Shown here one piece after another: positions 59,188 to 64,000 of a DNA stretch of 64,000 nucleotides (position 1 is its first letter; the number at the start of each line of letters is the position of its first letter). The stretch comes from Longispora sp040681875 (lineage in GTDB: Bacteria > Actinomycetota > Actinomycetes > Mycobacteriales > Micromonosporaceae), in the NCBI RefSeq assembly GCF_040681875.1, contig NZ_JBFAZP010000008.1, positions 310,001-374,000 of the forward strand, written 5' to 3'. The notes below the pieces were generated by a model. It was not told the DNA's origin, searched no databases, and was given only the letters and a program-made list of their open reading frames with translations. The translations under genes and the position numbers were made by a program.

Positions 59188-59628
59188 TCACCTTTTAAGC
59201 CATCCGAGGTACCAGTCGATGGTCTCGCGTAGTTCGGCCGCCCCGGTCGCCGAGCGCCGTTCGAGCCTGCGCGCCGCCGTCCGCATGCACTCCGGCGCGG
59301 CCAGCAGCACGATCTCGGGATCCACCCCGTACGCCTCGCACAGGCCCTCGATCCTGCGCAACCGGTCGGGCTCGGCGCGGAACCCGAACTCGCTGAACGG
59401 TCGCAGGGAGATCGGCGCGATGGCCCAGGTGAGCTGGCAGAGGTCGATCAGCGGACTCCGGGCGCCGGACAGTTCCCAGTCCAGGTAGCCGGCGGGCCGG
59501 GGCGCGCGCGGGGCGCGGGCGTGGCGTTCGCGCAGCTGGCGGCCGAGTTGGCGCAGGCCCTGCTCGCCGCGGAGCACGGCAGGCCAGGGGCGACGCGTGA
59601 CGATGTCGAGGAGGGGCGTGGCCTCCAC
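59188..59628 (-). pseudogene. Aminoglycoside-phosphotransferase-like gene with internal deletion
   Basis: A 146-codon frame after GGGGGATCC and GTG 59628. The first part (LRGEQGLRQLGRQLRERHARAPRAPRPAG) is the helix that precedes the catalytic loop in APH-fold kinases. The second part (YLDWELSGARSPLIDLCQLTWAI...) is the segment holding the metal-binding Asp. The N-terminal lobe and the HGDxxxxN catalytic loop between these parts are missing; family members are about 250-300 residues. No frameshift is visible, so it looks like a clean in-frame loss, perhaps leaving a non-catalytic remnant. It precedes the HIT-like gene. Confidence 0.65.
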
Positions 59629-59636
59629 GGATCCCC

Positions 59637-59698
59637 CTTGCGGTTGTGGCACCTATTTTGTCCGAAATAGACGTGATAATAGGTACCACAACCGCAAG
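59637..59698. repeat. Long inverted repeat with AT-rich core
   Basis: 20-bp arms (59637-59656 and 59679-59698, starting CTTGCGGTTGTGG) match with a single mismatch. The 22-bp spacer is AT-rich (TTTGTCCGAAATAG...). It lies between the NarL-type regulator stop and the APH remnant, next to its ribosome-binding site. It could be a terminator, an attenuator or the scar of a small element. Confidence 0.8.
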
Positions 59699-59722
59699 TG
59701 TGGATACGTGGCGCCTGACAGG

Positions 59723-60388
59723 CTAGAAGCGCTGCTTGTCCGGTGGCTCCAGGATGCCGAGCCGCAGGGCCGTCATCAGCGCCTGCGCGCGGTTGGCGGC
59801 ACCCAGCTTCTCGTACAACTTGGAGATGTGGGTCTTCGCCGTCGACTCCGACACGTAGAGCTGCTTGGCGATGCCGGCCACGCTCATGCCGTCGGCGAGC
59901 AGCTTCAGCACCTGCCCCTCGCGGGGCGAGAGCTGCGGCCCGGACGGGGCCAACCGGCGCTTCATGGCCTCGGCCAGGTCGGCGGCGGTGAACGCGTTCG
60001 GCGTGCTCGCCGCGTGCCGTGCCGCGGCCACCACGTCGTCGGCCGGCGAGCTCTTCGGCACGAAGGCGCTCGCACCCGCCTCCAGGGCGCCGAAGAGCTG
60101 GTCGTCACCCGCGTACATGGTGAGCACCACGATGCCCATGGTCGGGTTGTTCTTCCGCAGTTCACGGGTCGCGTCGAGACCGCTGCCGTCGGGCAGCCGC
60201 AGGTCCATGATCACCACCTCGGGCGACAGTGCGGCGCACAGCCGCAAAGCATCCGCCGTGGTGCCGGCCTCGCCGACCACCTCGAACTGCGGGTCGCGGT
60301 CGAAAGCATGCCTCAGACCCTTGCGGATCAGGTCATGGTCGTCGACCAACAGCACCCGGGTCGGTTCGCTGGACGTCGGGTCACTCAT
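59723..60388 (-). CDS. NarL/LuxR-type response regulator
   Basis: A 221-residue regulator: receiver with D16-D17, D62 (VVIMDLRLPDGSG) and KSSPADD; LuxR helix-turn-helix at about 150-210 (LSPREGQVLKLLADGMSVAGIAKQLYVSESTAKTHISKLYEKLGAANRAQAL). Partner of the following kinase, with which it overlaps by 8 bp. Targets unknown. Confidence 0.95.
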   Translation of the reverse strand: MSDPTSSEPTRVLLVDDHDLIRKGLRHAFDRDPQFEVVGEAGTTADALRLCAALSPEVVIMDLRLPDGSGLDATRELRKNNPTMGIVVLTMYAGDDQLFGALEAGASAFVPKSSPADDVVAAARHAASTPNAFTAADLAEAMKRRLAPSGPQLSPREGQVLKLLADGMSVAGIAKQLYVSESTAKTHISKLYEKLGAANRAQALMTALRLGILEPPDKQRF

Positions 60389-62084
60389 CTTTGATGCCCA
60401 CCCCCTCTGATGCCGATACGCTACCGTGCCGGACAGCCGTGCCTAACACCATCACCACGGTCGTGCCCCGTGGGTCGCGGGGGGCGATGCTCAGATCGCC
60501 CCGGATCCGCTCCGCGCGCTCGGCCATGATGGCCAGCCCGTAGCTGCCGTCAGCGGGGCCGTCCCCGATACCGGCACCGTCGTCGGAGACCTCGATTCGA
60601 GCGTACGGGGGATCAACCTCGCAAGTTACCCACAGGTTCTCCGCCCGGGCGTGCTTCCGTGCGTTCGTGATGGCTTCCTGGGCGATTCTGAGCAATTCCC
60701 CCTCAATCGCCGCCGGAAGTCGGGAAGTTGACTCATCCAGGGACAGATGCACCCGGAGCCCGGCCGACGAACCGATCGTCCGGGCGTAGTCGGAGATCGC
60801 CGCCGCGAGCCCGCCGTGCCGCTCCACCTCGCTGCGCAGCTCGAACAGGCTCAGCCGCAGCTCCGTGATGACCCGGGTCACCTCGGTCCGCAGCTCCTTG
60901 AGGTCGTTCTCCGCGCCCTCGCTGCCCGGCGGGAGCTGGGCGAGCGCGTTGTCGATCCCGTAGCCGACCATCACCAGCTCCTGGGCGACCCCGTCGTGGA
61001 TCTCCCGGGCCAGGCGCTGGCGCTCCTCGCTCGTGGCCAGCGTGCGCACCTCGTCGAACAGCAGCGCGGCCTCCAGCCGGAGCGCGGCGGGGCCGGCCAG
61101 CTCGGCGACCCGCGCGACGACCTGCGCCGGGTACGCCCCCGGCTTGTCGCTCTCGATCGCCAGCAGCCCGATCGTGCGCACCCCGGCCATCAGGGGCACC
61201 ACCAGGGCCGACACCTCGCCCTTGGCGGCAGCCCGGGACCGCGACAGCGACCGGGACACCACCTGGGGCTGCTGGGTGGCCCACGCGTCCGCCACGGCGC
61301 TCTCGGAGTCCACCGACGTCTCCCAGTCGACCCGCTCCACGCCGAACTGGGCGAGCACCACGAGCCGCCCGCCGCCACTGGCCCCGAACACCGCGGCCCG
61401 GTCCAGGCCGGCCGCCTCGCGCACCTCGTCGAGCATGTGCGAGGCGATGCCGCCCGGGTCCAGGGTGCCGCCGGGCAGGTGCCGGGCGACCGTCCGGAGC
61501 TGGGTGAGCAGCCGGGTCGCCTCCGCGTACGGCTGGGGTCTGTTCCGGGTCGCCAGCGCCCGGTGCAACGCGCCCCCGAACGCGGCGGTGGCCGTCGAGA
61601 TGGCCAGCCACTGCACGGCCGTCAGCAGGTTGTCGGAGCGGCTGAAGTTGCCGGTGAACGTCCCGCTGCCGAGCAGCCCGATCCCGGCGATCGCGACCAG
61701 CAGGAACGCCTCGGCGGCGCCCCGGTACAGGGCGGCGCTCATCACCGGGGCGAGCAGGTAGGGCAGCAGGGTCCAGCCCTCGTCGGCCAGGGCCACCGCG
61801 CCGATCACGGTCACGATGGTCTCGGCGGCGCGGCCGGCCCGGCCGTACACCGGATGGGTCGGTCTCAGGGTCGCCGGCAGCGCGGCGATCGTCAGGAGAC
61901 CGATCCACACCAGGGTTCTCGGGTCCTTCGTCGCCACCAGGCTCAGGATGGTGACGAGCGCCAGGAGTCCGAGGCGGACGGCCGTGGTGATGGTGCTCGG
62001 TCTGTACCACGCGCCGCCCGGCTCGGTGTCGAGGTCAGGCCCCGTAGATGGCTGCGATCTCGTCGGCGTACTCCTTGTGGACAA
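60381..62084 (-). CDS. GAF-containing membrane histidine kinase (NarL-partner type)
   Basis: A 567-residue kinase. Residues 30-180 contain about five membrane helices; a GAF domain follows (about 205-345, DEVREAAGLDRAAVFGA...VSALVVPLMAGVRTIGLLAIES). The HisKA_3 phospho-acceptor is H363 (ERQRLAREIHDGVAQELVMVGYGIDN) and the ATPase domain has EGELLRIAQEAITNARKHA and DDGAGI. The start is unusual: TTG 62084 with AAGGTGAAG upstream is the only initiator before the first helix, and lies 50 bp inside the fadD gene, so translation is coupled to fadD. Confidence 0.92.
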   Translation of the reverse strand: MSTRSTPTRSQPSTGPDLDTEPGGAWYRPSTITTAVRLGLLALVTILSLVATKDPRTLVWIGLLTIAALPATLRPTHPVYGRAGRAAETIVTVIGAVALADEGWTLLPYLLAPVMSAALYRGAAEAFLLVAIAGIGLLGSGTFTGNFSRSDNLLTAVQWLAISTATAAFGGALHRALATRNRPQPYAEATRLLTQLRTVARHLPGGTLDPGGIASHMLDEVREAAGLDRAAVFGASGGGRLVVLAQFGVERVDWETSVDSESAVADAWATQQPQVVSRSLSRSRAAAKGEVSALVVPLMAGVRTIGLLAIESDKPGAYPAQVVARVAELAGPAALRLEAALLFDEVRTLATSEERQRLAREIHDGVAQELVMVGYGIDNALAQLPPGSEGAENDLKELRTEVTRVITELRLSLFELRSEVERHGGLAAAISDYARTIGSSAGLRVHLSLDESTSRLPAAIEGELLRIAQEAITNARKHARAENLWVTCEVDPPYARIEVSDDGAGIGDGPADGSYGLAIMAERAERIRGDLSIAPRDPRGTTVVMVLGTAVRHGSVSASEGVGIKDE

Positions 62085-63810
62085 CGTTGCGCTTCACCTT
62101 CATCGACGGCGTGAGCTCACCGGTGGCTTCGGTGAAGTCCCGGGGCAGGATCCGGAAGACCTTGATCGCCTCGGCGTGCGAGACGGCCCTGTTGGCGTCG
62201 TCGACCGCGGTCTGCACCTCGGCCCGCAACGATTCGTCGGTCCTCAACTCCGCGATCGTACCGGTTCGTCCGTTCGCCTCGAGCCACCGCGGGAAAGCCT
62301 CCTCGTCGATCGCGACCAGCGCGGCGATGAAGGGCTGCTGGTCGCCGATGACGACGCACTGGCTGATCAGCGGGTGGGCCCGGACCCGGTCCTCGAGGAC
62401 GGCCGGGGCGACGTTCTTGCCGCCGGCGGTGACGATGAGTTCCTTCTTGCGGCCGGTGATGAACAGGAAGCCCGCGTCGTCGAGGTGGCCGATGTCGCCG
62501 GTGTGGAACCAGCCGTCGGAGTTGATGGCCTCGGCGGTGGCGGCGGGGTTGTTCCAGTACCCCTTCATCACCTGCGGGCCCTTGACCAGGATCTCGCCGT
62601 CGTCGGCGATCGAGATCGTCGTGCCCGGGATCGGCCGGCCGACCGAGCCGATCTTCTGCATGCCCGGCTCGTTGATGTTGGTGACCGGCGCGGTCTCCGT
62701 CAGGCCGTAGCCCTCCAGGACCGTCACGCCGATGCCGCGGAAGAAGTGGCCCAGCCGGTCGCCGAGCGGCGCGCCGCCGGACACGGCCCAGTTGCACCGG
62801 CCGCCGAGGGCGACCCGCAGCTTGCTGTAGACCAGCTTGTCGAAGAGCTTGTGCTGGAGGTTGAGGCCGAAGCCGGCGCCGCCGGAGTCCTGCGCCCTGC
62901 TCCACTGGATGGCCACCCCGGCGGCCCGGTCGAAGATCTTGCCCTTGCCGGCGGCGTGCGCCTTCTGCTTGGCGCCGTTGTAGACCTTCTCGAACACCCG
63001 GGGCACCGACAGGATGATGGTCGGCTGGAACGTCTTCAGGTCGTCGAGCAGGTTCTTCACGTCGGCGGTGTGCCCGATGGCGATCCGGCCGTGCACGAAC
63101 GCGAGCTGGACCATCCGGGCCAGCGAGTGCGCCAGCGGCAGGAACAGCAGCGTCGTGCCGCCGTTGCCGAGGATGGTGCCGTAGTTGAAGAGGGCGTTCT
63201 CCGCGTTCGAGTACAGGTTGCGGTGGGTCAGGACGCAGCCCTTCGGCTTGCCCGTCGTCCCCGAGGTGTAGATGATCGTGGCCACGTCGGCGGCCTGGGT
63301 GGCGCCCCGGCGGGCCTCGACCCCGGCCAGGTCCGGGGCGGCGGGCGACAGCTCGGCGATCACCCCGGCGTCGATCTTCCAGATGTGCTTCAGCGCCGGC
63401 AGGTCGGCCGTCGGGATCAGCGCGGCGTGCTCGTCGGTCTCCAGGAAGATGGCCACGGCCCCGGAGTCGGCCAGGATCCACTCGACCTGCTCGGCCGAGG
63501 ACGTCTCGTAGATGGGTACGGTCACGGCACCGGCCGCCCAGATGGCGTAGTCGACGACGCCCCACTCGTACCGCGTCTTGCTCATCAGGCAGACCCGGTC
63601 GCCGCCGGAGATGCCGGCCGCGATCATGCCGGCGGCCAGCGCGGCCACCTCGTCGCGGAACTCGCGGCACGTGACGTCCAGCCAGCCGTCCGGACCGGGG
63701 CGGCGGAACTGTACGACGTCGCCGTGGTCCTGCGCGTTGGACCAGATCTTGTCCGTCAGCGTGAGGTCGTCGGGGACGGTCACGGCCGCTGGTACGGAGA
63801 ATTCGCGCAC
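62035..63810 (-). CDS. Long-chain fatty acid-CoA ligase (FadD15-like)
   Basis: A 591-residue AMP-forming synthetase. AMP-binding motif ATIIYTSGTTGKPKGCVLTHRN, then LFLPLAHSLARMVQ, GYGLTETAPVTNIN, GWFHTGDIGHLDDAGFLFITGRKKELIVTAGGKNVAP and the catalytic Lys near SMKVKRNVVHKEY. It activates fatty acids for degradation or lipid synthesis. The start is GTG 63810 after AAAGGAG. About 60 bp upstream lies a TACCCGCGAGTA palindrome like the one at the hydrolase promoter. The kinase gene starts within its 3' end. Confidence 0.94.
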   Translation of the reverse strand: MREFSVPAAVTVPDDLTLTDKIWSNAQDHGDVVQFRRPGPDGWLDVTCREFRDEVAALAAGMIAAGISGGDRVCLMSKTRYEWGVVDYAIWAAGAVTVPIYETSSAEQVEWILADSGAVAIFLETDEHAALIPTADLPALKHIWKIDAGVIAELSPAAPDLAGVEARRGATQAADVATIIYTSGTTGKPKGCVLTHRNLYSNAENALFNYGTILGNGGTTLLFLPLAHSLARMVQLAFVHGRIAIGHTADVKNLLDDLKTFQPTIILSVPRVFEKVYNGAKQKAHAAGKGKIFDRAAGVAIQWSRAQDSGGAGFGLNLQHKLFDKLVYSKLRVALGGRCNWAVSGGAPLGDRLGHFFRGIGVTVLEGYGLTETAPVTNINEPGMQKIGSVGRPIPGTTISIADDGEILVKGPQVMKGYWNNPAATAEAINSDGWFHTGDIGHLDDAGFLFITGRKKELIVTAGGKNVAPAVLEDRVRAHPLISQCVVIGDQQPFIAALVAIDEEAFPRWLEANGRTGTIAELRTDESLRAEVQTAVDDANRAVSHAEAIKVFRILPRDFTEATGELTPSMKVKRNVVHKEYADEIAAIYGA

Positions 63811-63868
63811 TTCCGACTCCTTTTCTAGCCCCCCGAGCAGCCCCACACGCGTGGGGTCACCGCGAACT

Positions 63869-63880
63869 TACCCGCGAGTA
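63869..63880. promoter_or_regulatory. TACCCGCGAGTA near-palindrome upstream of fadD
   Basis: One mismatch from TACTCGCGAGTA, the core of the perfect palindrome at 48308-48319. It lies 59 bp upstream of the fadD start. A second palindrome (CCCCAC-ACGC-GTGGGG, 63841-63856) lies between it and the gene. The remaining bases to the window end show nothing else recognisable. Confidence 0.5.
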
Positions 63881-64000
63881 CCCTTTCGTGAACAGGCCCG
63901 TCACGCAGCTGATACTTTTCGAACCTATCAGGGCCGCCACGCCGGGCGGGTCGGCGCGCCCGCACCGAAACCACGCGGCGAGCGGCACCCCACGCACGCG

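Overview
The window is a GC-rich (clearly above 65-70 %) chromosomal segment of an actinobacterium. A Micromonosporaceae-like organism is the best guess: it has a fused MprF-LysS protein (LysX), a PimB-like mannosyltransferase, a Kgd-type 2-oxoglutarate decarboxylase, an MprA-MprB-PepD-like locus, SigE-family ECF factors, and many genes whose start codon sits 6-7 nt downstream of a TANNNT box (leaderless mRNAs). It looks like core chromosome with lineage-specific islands; no rRNA, tRNA, CRISPR array, IS element or phage module was found.

Layout. 1-3.3 kb: 3' end of kgd, a small DUF6104 protein, a secreted GH2 exo-glucosaminidase-like enzyme. 3.4-9.3 kb: aldo/keto reductase divergent from an MmyB-like XRE regulator, then a response regulator-histidine kinase-HtrA protease unit in which the regulator and protease genes carry the same three-repeat upstream box. 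9.6-14.5 kb: ArsR-like regulator, a GNAT gene broken by one stop codon, glpK with an insertion, a DUF998-hydrolase fusion and a lipoprotein. 14.5-21.4 kb: lysX, a TVP38-family membrane protein, an ABC-2 exporter, a STAS protein. 21.5-26.4 kb: an operon for a secreted papain-like protease and a membrane-anchored partner facing an HTH regulator, an ECF sigma/anti-sigma-like pair, a SRPBCC protein.

26.5-31 kb: gcvT-gcvH behind a tandem glycine riboswitch, a thioredoxin with a SigR/SigH-type promoter, an MHYT sensor, a small GNAT. 30.8-37.3 kb: histidine utilisation (IclR regulator, hutH, hutU, hutF, hutI). 37.4-39.9 kb: a secreted subtilase with P-domain. 40.7-47.3 kb: two divergent units (GntP permease, D-aminoacylase-like deacylase, fold-III PLP deaminase / PfkB kinase, IclR regulator, RidA) that together read as a pathway from an N-acylated amino sugar acid to 2-keto-3-deoxy-6-phosphogluconate. 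This is the most interesting metabolic proposal in the window. 47.5-50.5 kb: alpha/beta hydrolase, a 172-bp higher-order repeat, a lone Lrp effector domain, a sugar nucleotidyltransferase and a NUDIX protein.

50.5-58.6 kb: a short RelA/SpoT homologue, a DEDDh-GIY-YIG nuclease, and a chain of NYN-domain RNase-like protein, gluzincin peptidase, M48 peptidase and PimB-like glycosyltransferase. 58.6-64 kb: a HIT-like protein, an internally deleted aminoglycoside-phosphotransferase-like gene beside a long inverted repeat, a NarL-type two-component system and a FadD-type acyl-CoA synthetase. A TACYCGCGAGTA palindrome occurs upstream of both fadD and the alpha/beta hydrolase, suggesting a common repressor.
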